From Rhodobacteraceae bacterium M385 (lineage in GTDB: Bacteria; Pseudomonadota; Alphaproteobacteria; Rhodobacterales; Rhodobacteraceae), in NCBI GenBank assembly GCA_025141835.1, contig CP081102.1, forward strand, positions 248,001 to 312,000: DNA of 64,000 nucleotides, read 5' to 3'. How positions within the stretch are numbered: position 1 is the first letter of the stretch; the number at the start of each line of letters is the position of its first letter. Shown here one piece after another: positions 8,527 through 16,386 of this stretch. The translations under genes and the position numbers were made by a program. The notes beneath the pieces were generated by a model, which was not told where the DNA came from, did no database searches, and saw only the letters and a program-made list of their open reading frames with translations.

Positions 8527-9278
8527 ACGCTCCACCCTGCATCGGCAACCAGAACATGACCTGTCACTGACGACGCGGCGGCGTCGTCCAGCAAGAAGGC
8601 GACCGGGCCCCCAGCCTCTTCCACGGTCAGCATTCGTCCAAGCGGCGCGAGTTGGGCGTAGCGTTCCAGAAACGCCGCATCGGTCCGGCCCTCAAAGCCG
8701 CCGTAGGCCACACAGTTCACACGTACATTCGGTGCCATCCGCACAGCCAACTCGCGCGTCATGTGGTGTAGGGCAGCCTTTGAGACGCCGTATTGAATTG
8801 GCGACCGGCTTAGATCCCCCTCATACAATTGAGGATTTGGTGCCACGACGCCATATTGAGATCCCACGGTTACGACGCTGCTCAGCGCGTGCCGAGGATC
8901 GTTGGCTATCCGCATCAGCATTCTATAGGGCGCGACTACTTCGACCGCGAATTCGTCCACAAAATTATAATGTTGGGTTGTCCCGTCCGCCTCTACCGCC
9001 AGCGTGTCGAGAGACCGCGCATTGCTGACGACATGCGTGATCCGTACACCCGTGTTCGCGATCCTTGCAGCCAGACTTTCAGCGCTTTCTTGTGACAGCA
9101 GGTCAAGTTCTACTGCATGAACCCCCGCTCCCACCGCGCGCAATTCTTCGACCAACGGATCACAACGCGTAACATTGCGAGACGTGAGCACCAGATCCCA
9201 CCCCAATGGTGCAAGATGGCGCGCAATGGCACTGCCCAGTTTCCCGGTTGCGCCCGTGATCAATGCTGTTCGCGTCAT
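8520..9278 (-). CDS. SDR-family oxidoreductase, PtmA-like
   Basis: A 252-aa classical short-chain dehydrogenase. It has TGATGKLGSAIA near the N-terminus for NAD(P), the NAR motif in VVSNARSLD, the active-site YGVSKAALHH (Tyr-x-x-x-Lys) and a C-terminal TGHVLVADAG. Related SDRs (PtmA in Campylobacter) occur beside nonulosonate cytidylyltransferases, and their substrate is not well defined. It sits directly upstream of pseF in the operon and is preceded by two more oxidoreductases, so it may alter the nonulosonic acid or a side group. The function beyond SDR is not visible. Confidence 0.8.
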   Translation of the reverse strand: MTRTALITGATGKLGSAIARHLAPLGWDLVLTSRNVTRCDPLVEELRAVGAGVHAVELDLLSQESAESLAARIANTGVRITHVVSNARSLDTLAVEADGTTQHYNFVDEFAVEVVAPYRMLMRIANDPRHALSSVVTVGSQYGVVAPNPQLYEGDLSRSPIQYGVSKAALHHMTRELAVRMAPNVRVNCVAYGGFEGRTDAAFLERYAQLAPLGRMLTVEEAGGPVAFLLDDAAASSVTGHVLVADAGWSVW

Positions 9279-10174
9279 TACAATCCCAACTCGATTATCT
9301 GTACCACGCGCCGGTTGAACGCCTCAGGCAGCCGCGAGCAGCCTTCGTTCACACCGGCGACAAATTCAGCCAAGGCACTGCGGAAGGCGTTGAAGCTGCC
9401 ATGGAACGCCAGCGTCGTCTCTCCGCTGTCCCCGACGACGCGCAGCGTCAAAGGCGATGGAACGCCGGTCCCCGCGGCCATCAGGTGCACATCCGGTCCA
9501 TCGCTTGGCCAGCGTAGGCCCAACATACGACCGTCGGCGCCGACCGGGCCCGCAAACAGACGCTCGGGCTGGGCTTCGTGCCCCAGCATCACGAGAAGCG
9601 GATCAATCAGATGGACGGCGTAGGTGTTCCAGAACTTCGGTGTCATGGCTTGAACAAGCCGGATGTTGCCAATTCGGGTGATCGTATCGGCGTCCAACTT
9701 CAGTTCCGGAGCAAAGCGCAACGCCGAGCAGCTGAAAATTTGGCCCGGGCGCTGTTGCATCGCGTGAAGCGCGTCGAACGTTGCCTCAGACAAAGCGATG
9801 GGTTTGTCGATATAAACAGGCACGCCCGCAGCCAGAAAAGGTTCAGCAAACCGAGAATGGTTTTGCGCGTCGTCACGCGCCAGCAACAGAGCATCGATCT
9901 GTCCGATCATATCCTCGGGTCGTGCGGCCACAGTATCGATCCGCGTCGCTTGTGCGATCTTGCGGGATGTCGCCTCATCCTGTGTCCAAACGTGGGTTAC
10001 GCGCGCGCCGGGAAGCTGGTCGTCAGGCCATGTTTGTCGCGCCAGATATTCGGGAATGGCGGGAAACCCACAATCGGCCATCGCGTCCGGATCATATCCG
10101 TTGCAGATCGCCGACCACGAATAGGGGTGTCCGTTTCCAGGCGACATCCCGATGATACCCAAGCGCACCGTCAT
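9278..10174 (-). CDS. Gfo/Idh/MocA-family oxidoreductase
   Basis: A 298-aa NAD(P)-binding sugar oxidoreductase. The N-terminal Rossmann strand (VRLGIIGMSPGNGHP) is slightly unusual. The family motif PVYIDKPIALS, with the conserved Lys of the EKP-type site, lies near residue 120, followed by a C-terminal alpha/beta domain. The stop overlaps the SDR start by one base (TAATG) and the start overlaps the upstream aldo/keto reductase by four bases, so the three oxidoreductases are translationally coupled. The substrate is unknown; an N-acylated or keto intermediate of the sugar pathway is an inference. Confidence 0.78.
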   Translation of the reverse strand: MTVRLGIIGMSPGNGHPYSWSAICNGYDPDAMADCGFPAIPEYLARQTWPDDQLPGARVTHVWTQDEATSRKIAQATRIDTVAARPEDMIGQIDALLLARDDAQNHSRFAEPFLAAGVPVYIDKPIALSEATFDALHAMQQRPGQIFSCSALRFAPELKLDADTITRIGNIRLVQAMTPKFWNTYAVHLIDPLLVMLGHEAQPERLFAGPVGADGRMLGLRWPSDGPDVHLMAAGTGVPSPLTLRVVGDSGETTLAFHGSFNAFRSALAEFVAGVNEGCSRLPEAFNRRVVQIIELGL

Positions 10175-11085
10175 GCGTCATCCTTCCAATGCCGCGGGTC
10201 GATCAGACCCAGCTCGTCCGACCCCAGATCGCTGGCGCCAATATCAGCGCTTTGGCCCGCGTTGAATGCCGCAACCAACTCTGACAACTGCTGCGCACTG
10301 TCAACACCGACGACACAGTGCGTCACGTCCGCTTGCCGAGCCGCAAAGCCAAGGCAGAACGCCGCAGGGGTAAGCCCGCTGTCGCGCACCCGTTCATCGA
10401 AGCGCGAAAGAGTAGGTGCCCAACGGGCAAAGCGCGCGGGTCTGTCCGAGGCATTCATCAGCAAAAGACCCTGAAGAAAGACGGAGCGCACATGCAGCTC
10501 GCCACCGCCGCGCCGCAGAGAATCGGCCCGACCCGACTGGATGAAGCCCTGATCAAGAACGTTGAACGGCGCTTGAACGATCTGAGAGCGATCATCTTCA
10601 ATCTCTGCCATGTCTTCTGGGCGATAAACCGACACGCCGATCCGTCCGATCAACCCGTCAGCCCGCATGGCGGCCAGCGCATCACGGAAGCGTCGTCCGC
10701 GATCGCCGACCATATCACGGCTGTCATGCGCCAGAACTGCATGTAAGGCGTCCACACGCAACAGGTCCAACGAGCGGTGAACCGACGTGCGCACGCTACG
10801 CTCGATTTCCGCGTCATCAATCCGTTCAAGGGAGGGTGCTTTGGTAATGATCGACCACTGATTGACGCCACACTCACCAAGCACACGCTCACTATCGCCG
10901 TACATCGCTGCAGTGTCGAGCGTGCGCAGGCCCGACGTGTAAGCCAGGTCGAGGATGTCGCGCGTGCGCCCAATATCAGGCCTACCCGTACGGTTAGCGA
11001 CCCCGTATGCTAGACCGAATTGCACCGTCCCCAAAACAAGAGATGATAGAGGCTTCGTTGAAATTTCAGAGGGCAAATCCGTCAC
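10171..11085 (-). CDS. Aldo/keto reductase
   Basis: A 304-aa AKR TIM-barrel protein. LVLGTVQFGLAYG near the N-terminus, DTAAMYGDSE (Asp and Tyr of the catalytic tetrad) and GRIGVSVYRPED are present. Lys in the IITKAPSL strand and His in LHAVLAHDS complete the usual site. The start is probably GTG at 11085; no in-frame ATG lies nearby upstream. It is the first gene of the leftward glycan operon, and the 311-bp gap before it should hold the promoter. Its role in nonulosonate or deoxysugar synthesis is suggested only by position. Confidence 0.78.
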   Translation of the reverse strand: MTDLPSEISTKPLSSLVLGTVQFGLAYGVANRTGRPDIGRTRDILDLAYTSGLRTLDTAAMYGDSERVLGECGVNQWSIITKAPSLERIDDAEIERSVRTSVHRSLDLLRVDALHAVLAHDSRDMVGDRGRRFRDALAAMRADGLIGRIGVSVYRPEDMAEIEDDRSQIVQAPFNVLDQGFIQSGRADSLRRGGGELHVRSVFLQGLLLMNASDRPARFARWAPTLSRFDERVRDSGLTPAAFCLGFAARQADVTHCVVGVDSAQQLSELVAAFNAGQSADIGASDLGSDELGLIDPRHWKDDA

Positions 11086-11396
11086 CTGGCATATTTGTGG
11101 CTGTGCGTGATCGCGTCATGGTCGTCTCTGAGGCTTCTACTTCGCGTCGGACCCAAGATTGGTCCAATATCGCAGAGGACCTATCTGAATGACGGCAAGT
11201 ATCATCATACCCCGCAGCGATGCCGTTGTGGGGATTTTCACGATCGAGCCCGAATTACAACTAGATTAATCAACGCTTCAGGCCATTCGCGATTGTGCGC
11301 GACCTACGATTAGAGCTACAGGCTGCCCCAAGACGCGGTATCACTTGCGACGGTTTCAAGACAGGGTAGGTCAACGCACCTGCCGGAGCATAGCTA
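11086..11396. promoter_or_regulatory. Divergent intergenic region of the glycan locus
   Basis: A 311-bp AT-richer gap between the leftward operon (starting with the aldo/keto reductase) and the rightward phosphoglycosyl transferase. Both sets of genes need promoters here, but I see no clear -35/-10 pair or regulator site. A GGAG ribosome site lies just before the ATG at 11397. No open frame in the gap looks coding. Confidence 0.45.
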
Positions 11397-11951
11397 ATGA
11401 AAAGACTCTTCGACATCATCCTCTCGCTCCTGTTGCTACCGCTCGCCTTGATTGTCACCTTGATCTACGAATGCCTTTGCCGGATCCGGGGCGAGGGCAC
11501 AGGCATTTTCACTCAGACACGCGTGGGAAAGGATCAGATTCCCTTCACGCTGTATAAGCTGCGCACAATGCTGCCCGGAACGGCACAAAAGGCTAGCCAC
11601 GAGATTTCGACAGCACAGATTACACCCCTGGGCCGCGTCATGCGGCGTACCAAGATCGATGAGCTGCCGCAGATTCTGAACGTGCTGTTGGGCGACATGA
11701 GCTTTGTCGGCCCGCGCCCCTGCCTACCCAACCAGCACGAGTTGATTTTCGAGCGCGCCGAGCGCGATGTTTTCCTGGTGCGGCCGGGCGTGACTGGCCC
11801 GGCGCAGCTTTTGGGGATCGACATGTCCACACCGCGCAAACTAGCGCAGGCGGACGCCGACTATATCAAGACGCAATCGTTCGGCGAGGATATGTCGTTG
11901 CTGATGAAAACTGCCATCGGCGGCGGACGCGGAGACGCCGCCAAGAACTGA
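11397..11951 (+). CDS. Monotopic phosphoglycosyl transferase (initiating sugar transferase)
   Basis: A 184-aa Bacterial_sugar_transferase-family protein (PglC/WcaJ catalytic core). These enzymes move a sugar-1-phosphate from a UDP-sugar onto undecaprenyl phosphate and so start a lipid-linked glycan. A single N-terminal hydrophobic re-entrant helix (residues 5-27) is followed by TRVGKDQIPFTLYKLRTM. The catalytic Asp-Glu pair is at residues 88-89 in KIDELPQ; GDMSFVGPRP and VRPGVTGPAQL follow. The length matches the minimal PglC-type enzyme, without the four-helix WcaJ extension. It is encoded opposite to the pse operon and likely begins the same glycan; a HexNAc donor is plausible but not shown. 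Confidence 0.9.
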   Translation: MKRLFDIILSLLLLPLALIVTLIYECLCRIRGEGTGIFTQTRVGKDQIPFTLYKLRTMLPGTAQKASHEISTAQITPLGRVMRRTKIDELPQILNVLLGDMSFVGPRPCLPNQHELIFERAERDVFLVRPGVTGPAQLLGIDMSTPRKLAQADADYIKTQSFGEDMSLLMKTAIGGGRGDAAKN

Positions 11952-11976
11952 GGGATCGTTTGGCCCCTCTGTTCTG

Positions 11977-12873
11977 TCAGGCCATATAGGAAAGCGTCTC
12001 TGGCATCGTTGCGGTCGGCGCCCACCCGAGGTCGTCCAACCACGCCGGATCATGTGGAGCGGGCAAAGCATCCAATGCGCCAGTGACGAGTTCCGCTTTT
12101 CTGGCGGCCTTGCCCAACAGGCGCAAAAGCCCGGTCGGAACGGATACCAATTTCGGACGTGTGCCAATCGTCTCAGCGATCATCTCGATCACATCGCGTG
12201 TTGAAAACTGTTTTCCGTCGGTGACTGACAATGCCCGCCCGGACACCTTGCTGAACGCGTCCGGTGTGGCGGCGGCCAAGGCACCCAGGGCTTGTGCGGC
12301 ATTCGCAACCGATATGTAGGATCTGGGCGTGGTTGCGCGCCCCAGCGGGATTGGCAGGCCTGTGCGGACCAGCTTCTCCAACGTCGCTAATCCCCCCTTG
12401 CACCCGGGGCCATAAATCGGCGGAAACTGGACGCATACCGCCCTGACGTCGTCGTGGTTGAGCGCGAGTTGCTCAATCTGATGTTTGTGGAACCCGTAAG
12501 CGGTTTCATTACCCGCCTCATGAGCCCGCGCATACACGCTGGACGCCACAATCAAGCGCGTGATCTTGCACGACGCCATCGCTGCAAGCACGGCGTTGAT
12601 GATGCCCCCGGACGCGGTTGACCCTTGTGTGTAGACTTCACGGCTTGGATTATCTGCCAGATGAATGACGATGTCAGCGCCTGCCAGAGCCGACTGCAAG
12701 GCATCGACGTCGCCATAGTCGGCAACGCTGCGCCAAAGAACGGATTCCGTGTCTGCCAGCAGGCTTTTTGCCCTGCTGATCGCAACGACGCGGTGCCCGT
12801 GTTCGGTCAATTCTTTCGTCAACACGGACCCGATGAATCCGGTTGCTCCGGTTACTGCGATTAGCTTGGACAT
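11977..12873 (-). CDS. NAD-dependent sugar epimerase/reductase (WbpV-like)
   Basis: A 298-aa extended SDR. It has AVTGATGFIGSVL at the N-terminus, VIHLADN, and SSVYARAHEAGN. The expected Tyr-x-x-x-Lys is GFHKHQIEQ-like: Tyr is present in AYGFHKHQ with Lys four residues later, so the pair is intact. ATG 12873 (MSKLIAVTG) is the natural start. Genes of this type often pair with a PglC/WbpL-type transferase and act as a 4-keto reductase making QuiNAc or FucNAc for the first sugar. It is convergent with the transferase, separated by 25 nt. The exact product is uncertain. Confidence 0.72.
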   Translation of the reverse strand: MSKLIAVTGATGFIGSVLTKELTEHGHRVVAISRAKSLLADTESVLWRSVADYGDVDALQSALAGADIVIHLADNPSREVYTQGSTASGGIINAVLAAMASCKITRLIVASSVYARAHEAGNETAYGFHKHQIEQLALNHDDVRAVCVQFPPIYGPGCKGGLATLEKLVRTGLPIPLGRATTPRSYISVANAAQALGALAAATPDAFSKVSGRALSVTDGKQFSTRDVIEMIAETIGTRPKLVSVPTGLLRLLGKAARKAELVTGALDALPAPHDPAWLDDLGWAPTATMPETLSYMA

Positions 12874-12939
12874 GAACCGGTTCTCTAGTAATAGACGCGC
12901 CACTAATGCAGTAGTCGACTTTTAAGGTCCATAAGATTC

Positions 12940-14199
12940 ATGCGCATCCTATTCATTAGCCAGTATTTCTACCCCGAGCAGTTCTCGAACAACGAAATTG
13001 CATCGTGGCTGGTTAAACAGGGTCATGAGGTCGATGTCGTTTGTGCCGTGCCGAACTATCCCGAAGGGGTGTTTTCGGAGGGCCATTCAAACACCGAACG
13101 GCGTGAGGAATGTTGGAACGGCGTCCGCATCCACCGCGCCTGGACAAGGCCGCGTGGCAAGTCGGCCTGGACGCTGCTCCAGAACTTTCTCACTTATCCG
13201 GTAGCTGCAATCCATACCATGAGACGCCATGTCGGTGGCCGGGCAGATGTCAGTTTCGTGTCGATGCCGTCCCCCCTGACCCAGGCACTCGCGGGGATAT
13301 ACCAGAAGCACCGGCACAAGACGCCACTGGTCTATTGGGTCCAGGATATTTGGCCGGAAAGCTTGCTGCTGACGCTCAATATCCGCAATCGCTTTGTCGT
13401 TTGGGTGCTAATGGCGTTTTGCGGCTGGATCTACCGCCGCGCCGATCTGATAATGGTGCAAAGTTCGGCCTTCCCGCCGATGATTGAACGCTTCGGAATT
13501 GATCCTGAGGTGATCCGTGTGCTGCCCAATACGGCCCCCGGCACATATTTTCCAATGGCCGCCGATCCCGAAAGCACCATCGGTCGGATGATGCCAAACG
13601 AGGGGTTTCGGCTGATGTTCGCGGGAAACATCGGCGAAAGTCAGGACTTTGACACCTATCTGGATGCTGCCAGTATCCTTGAAGTGAAAGGATACAATGT
13701 AGCTTGGTTGATCGTCGGATCGGGCCGCGACCTTTCTCGCGTCGAATCGGAAGTGGCGCGCCGCGGCTTGATGAGCCGGTTTCACTTCCTGGGCCGCCAC
13801 CCAGAACCCGATATGCCCGAGTTTTTCTCCCATGCAGATGCCATGTTGGTTGGGCTGAAGGACACCCCGATCTTCGGCATGACGGTGCCCTATAAAGTGC
13901 AATGTTATATGGCTTGCGGCAAACCTATCGTTGGATCGCTCTCTGGCGAAGGGGCCCGTATCATCGCGCAGTCTGGTGCAGGGATCTGTGCACCAGCCCA
14001 GAGCCCCGAAGCACTCGTCTCCGCGATTACGCAGATGGTTGATGCGTCGCCGCAAACCCGTCAGAGAATGGCCCAGGCAGGGCGAGACTTTTTCGAGAAG
14101 ACCTATGCCGCCGATAAGGTCTATGATAATCTCCAGACGTGGCTGCAGGATATGACTCAGACTCAGCAATCCCAGGAAAAGACAACGCTGAAAGAATAG
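12940..14199 (+). CDS. GT4-family glycosyltransferase, WbuB-like
   Basis: A 419-aa GT-B glycosyltransferase. ILFISQYFYPEQFSNNEIA at the N-terminus and VPNYPEG shortly after are hallmarks I associate with WbuB-type enzymes, which in E. coli O26-like loci transfer L-FucNAc. WVQDIWPES, FAGNIGESQDF and the C-terminal PYKVQCYMACGKPI-type donor site are all present. An L-FucNAc role would fit the FnlA- and FnlB-like genes at the left edge of the same locus, but this is an inference. No membrane segment is evident apart from a hydrophobic stretch around residues 150-165. A weak stem (CACACTT/AAGTGTG, 14201-14221) follows without a U-run. Confidence 0.78.
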   Translation: MRILFISQYFYPEQFSNNEIASWLVKQGHEVDVVCAVPNYPEGVFSEGHSNTERREECWNGVRIHRAWTRPRGKSAWTLLQNFLTYPVAAIHTMRRHVGGRADVSFVSMPSPLTQALAGIYQKHRHKTPLVYWVQDIWPESLLLTLNIRNRFVVWVLMAFCGWIYRRADLIMVQSSAFPPMIERFGIDPEVIRVLPNTAPGTYFPMAADPESTIGRMMPNEGFRLMFAGNIGESQDFDTYLDAASILEVKGYNVAWLIVGSGRDLSRVESEVARRGLMSRFHFLGRHPEPDMPEFFSHADAMLVGLKDTPIFGMTVPYKVQCYMACGKPIVGSLSGEGARIIAQSGAGICAPAQSPEALVSAITQMVDASPQTRQRMAQAGRDFFEKTYAADKVYDNLQTWLQDMTQTQQSQEKTTLKE

Positions 14200-14588
14200 T
14201 CACACTTTAGGCTGAAGTGTGCGACTCCGCCGATTAACAGTACGCGGTGGCCTTGTTCGTTACGTCGAAGCCTTCAAGGCCAAGTTGTCCACTAAATTCT
14301 CGCCCCAGCCACTTAAACGGAGCTTTACAACTTGTTCCTTGAACAAGCCTGTCAAGTGAATTGGTTTCACGCCATTTGCGCCTGTGACTAGTATTTGCAC
14401 GATACTACTAGCCTTCTTTGCTCGATCATGCGACCGGCGGTTGCCCATCATCTCCAAGCAAGCTCAGTGTTGAGCGATAGGTAGCCTGAGCAGGCCGCTT
14501 CGATTACCGTCTCTAGGGTCCGGACCTATTAATTGGTTTGCTCGTCCCCTGACCGCATGATCCAAAGCTCAATCGTTTGGGCGACATC
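14200..14588. other. Non-coding gap before IS remnant
   Basis: About 390 bp with no convincing gene. A short leftward frame (14260-14457) contains ILVTGANG, which resembles a Rossmann motif, but nothing else in it fits a dehydrogenase and it has no ribosome site. The gap marks the change from the glycan locus to decaying mobile DNA. Confidence 0.4.
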
Positions 14589-15284
14589 ATGAGCAACCTT
14601 TACTGGCTGAGCGAGGCGAAAATGGAGCGCCTTCGCCCGTATTTCCCGAGGAGCAGAGGACGCAGCCGTGTAGATAATCGACGCGTTCTGAGCGGGATTA
14701 TCTTCATCAACCGCAATGAGTTACGATGGTGCTACACACCCGCTGAGTAGGGATCCCCAAAGACCCTGTACCACCAATAGAAAGGGTGGAGCGACATTTT
14801 TTTGCCCGGGTCATGATGGAGTTGGCCAACGAGGCGCCGGACCATAAGACCACCTCCATGGACGCGACTTCCCTCAAGGCGCACCCGCTGCCCGGCAACA
14901 CATGCTTGCATGTGTGAGAGGGGTCCGGCTTCCAGCCGGCGGTTTAAAAAGGAGGAAGCAAGCGCCTGATCCTTTGCCCGGCAGGGCATTGCACAGCAAT
15001 GTCCCGAGAGGGGTCAAACCAAAGGGAGCATGAACCACTGCCTGGCAAGCGCATGCAAACCATGCTGCCGAGAAGGACCAAACTGCATGCGGTCACACCC
15101 TCTCATCGCGTTAAACAGCGATTGCCGGGCAGTGGACAAGCGGCGCTACAAAAGGCGAAACTGGGTTGAAAGAATGTTCGGCAAGCTCAAAGACTGGCGA
15201 CGGGTCGCAACCCGCTACGATAGATCACCCACCGTCCTCCTCTCCGGCATCGCTCTCGCCGCAACTGTCCTCTTCTGGTTATGA
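14589..15284 (+). pseudogene. Degenerate IS5-family transposase
   Basis: Translation from ATG 14589 gives MSNLYWLSEAKMERLRPYF, RVLSGIIFINRNELRW and SPKTLYHQ, the recognisable N-terminus of an IS5-family DDE transposase of the kind common in Rhodobacterales. It is interrupted by in-frame stops at 14748 and 14778, a frameshift in a T-run near 14795 (then IFARVMMELANEA and MDATSLKAH) and a block of palindromic repeats. The sense resumes near 15077 as TKLHAVT and, after a deletion, ends with DKRRYKRRNWVERMFGKLKD and ATVLFWL at 15284. It cannot encode an active transposase. No clear terminal inverted repeats remain. Confidence 0.85.
14891..15080. repeat. Three diverged copies of a palindromic repeat unit
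   Basis: Three units share the frame CCCGGCA - hairpin - GAGAGGGGTC. Unit 1 (about 14891-14925) has an 8-bp perfect stem ACACATGC/GCATGTGT. Unit 2 (about 14977-15014) has GGGCATTGC/GCAATGTCCC. Unit 3 (about 15041-15080) is weaker: CCTGGCA, GCATG/CATGC, then GAGAAGGACC. The flanks are conserved while the stem sequences differ yet still pair in units 1 and 2. The units lie inside the IS5 remnant, so they are probably REP-like palindromic elements rather than part of the transposase. Confidence 0.55.
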
Positions 15285-15378
15285 GTCCTGAATGTCTGAC
15301 GTCAGCGCCTATGGGTCCAAATAGGGTTATTTTCTAAGAGAGGGTTTGTCGCTCATCGCAACCACTGAGGAGTGGACC

Positions 15379-15906
15379 ATGAGAAAGAAGCCGAAGAGCA
15401 CTGGGCCAAAAACGGCGCGCGGCAAGGCCATTGTCGCGAGCAATGCGCGTTGACAAGGTGCAACGGCATGTCCAGATCCAACACTCGTCATTACCTGGCT
15501 CAGGATTATCCTGGATGAACCTGAGATCGCACCGAAAGCCCTGATCCTGAGTGATGAGCTCGGCTTCCGAGCGGTCTTGCTTGCACAAACTGAAGCACGA
15601 TAGGTCGCCGCAGAGAGGTCTCTGCGCGACTTCGAAGCGGGAATGCCATTGACTTTGCGAAAGGGCGTAATGCTTACTAACAAGGATTTTGTTGACGGCT
15701 GGGCGTCTGGAGAACTTGAACGCAACGATAGGAATATGACGCAAAGTGAAGTTGGTCGGTTCATTCGGTTAAAAAGAATGGAATATTAGGCGGCAGAGCG
15801 AGGGCAGAGGTTGCTGAAGCGCTATTTGGGTGATGCACGTGCACAACGGCGCAAAACGCTTTCGGCCTGGCTTGTCGCCAGTGGTGGAGAAGAGATGGTG
15901 GCCTAG
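15379..15906 (+). pseudogene. Decayed 175-codon ORF with three in-frame stops
   Basis: One unbroken reading frame runs from ATG 15379 to TAG 15904 but contains stops at 15451 (TGA), 15601 (TAG) and 15787 (TAG). Between them the sense is protein-like: STGPKTARGKAIVASNAR, TLVITWLRIILDEPEI, LSDELGFRAVLLAQTEAR and AAERSLRDFEAG. I recognise the N-terminal ARGKA..NAR pattern from small hypothetical proteins in roseobacters, often near mobile genes, but know no function. Point mutations without frameshifts suggest recent loss. It lies between the IS remnant and tRNA-Arg. Confidence 0.6.
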
Positions 15907-16203
15907 AATTCGCCATTTCCTGAATCAAAGCCAGATTTCGCCCGAACGGTACTAGTTGAAGAAAAGTGCCACGTAAGATCTTGATTAGAATATATAATAA
16001 TGATTTACGCACTTCTGCTTGGCGCGCCAAATGCCCAATGGCGTGCCGAGGCATTCCGGAGGTCGCTCCCGGAAGCTGCAGCAGAGTTCTGAGTCCTGTG
16101 CTGGGTTTTCGACATTCCTACAGAAATAATGCGTGATCTCGCGGGACTTTCTGCAAGCTCCTGCACAAAGCCCTGTAAATAAGCCATATTTTTTTAATGT
16201 TTT
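15907..16203. other. Non-coding gap at the 3' side of tRNA-Arg
   Basis: About 300 bp with AT-rich stretches (around 15985-16015) and no supported gene. It directly abuts the 3' end of the tRNA-Arg gene, a usual integration side, but I find no second copy of the tRNA 3' end to the left within the window. Confidence 0.4.
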
Positions 16204-16280
16204 TGGTGACCCCGGCAGGATTCGAACCTGCAACCTGCCCCTTAGGAGGGGGCTGCTCTATCCAGTTGAGCCACGGGGCC
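16204..16280 (-). tRNA. tRNA-Arg (anticodon CCT)
   Basis: Read on the minus strand it folds as a full cloverleaf. The acceptor stem is GGCCCCG/CGGGGTC with one G-T pair, the D-arm is GCTC...GAGC, the anticodon stem is GCCCC/GGGGC around loop CTCCTAA (anticodon CCT, reading AGG), and the T-arm is GCAGG-TTCGAAT-CCTGC. The discriminator is A, and the CCA end is encoded (16204-16206). It is the boundary between decaying mobile DNA on its 3' side and the LacI-regulator region. Confidence 0.95.
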
Positions 16281-16314
16281 GGAAGCGTTGTTTTCGGCGA
16301 TTTAGCCCGGTCCT

Positions 16315-16326
16315 GCAAGCGCTTGC
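16315..16326. promoter_or_regulatory. Possible LacI-family operator palindrome
   Basis: GCAAGCGCTTGC is a perfect 12-bp palindrome centred on AGCGCT. A central CG flanked by AAG/CTT is the usual shape of LacI/GalR/CcpA-family operators. It lies about 60 bp before the TTG start of the LacI-family gene and between it and the divergent tRNA-Arg gene, so autoregulation is the simplest reading. This rests on symmetry and position only. Confidence 0.45.
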
Positions 16327-16386
16327 GCAGGGGCGGGTCGGGGGCGTATCAAGAAATGGTAGCGCTCACGACTGAAGGACATTCCC

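Noticed and set aside
14260..14457. Short leftward frame containing ILVTGANG, like a Rossmann start
   Set aside because: Nothing after the motif fits a dehydrogenase and no ribosome site is present; treated as chance.
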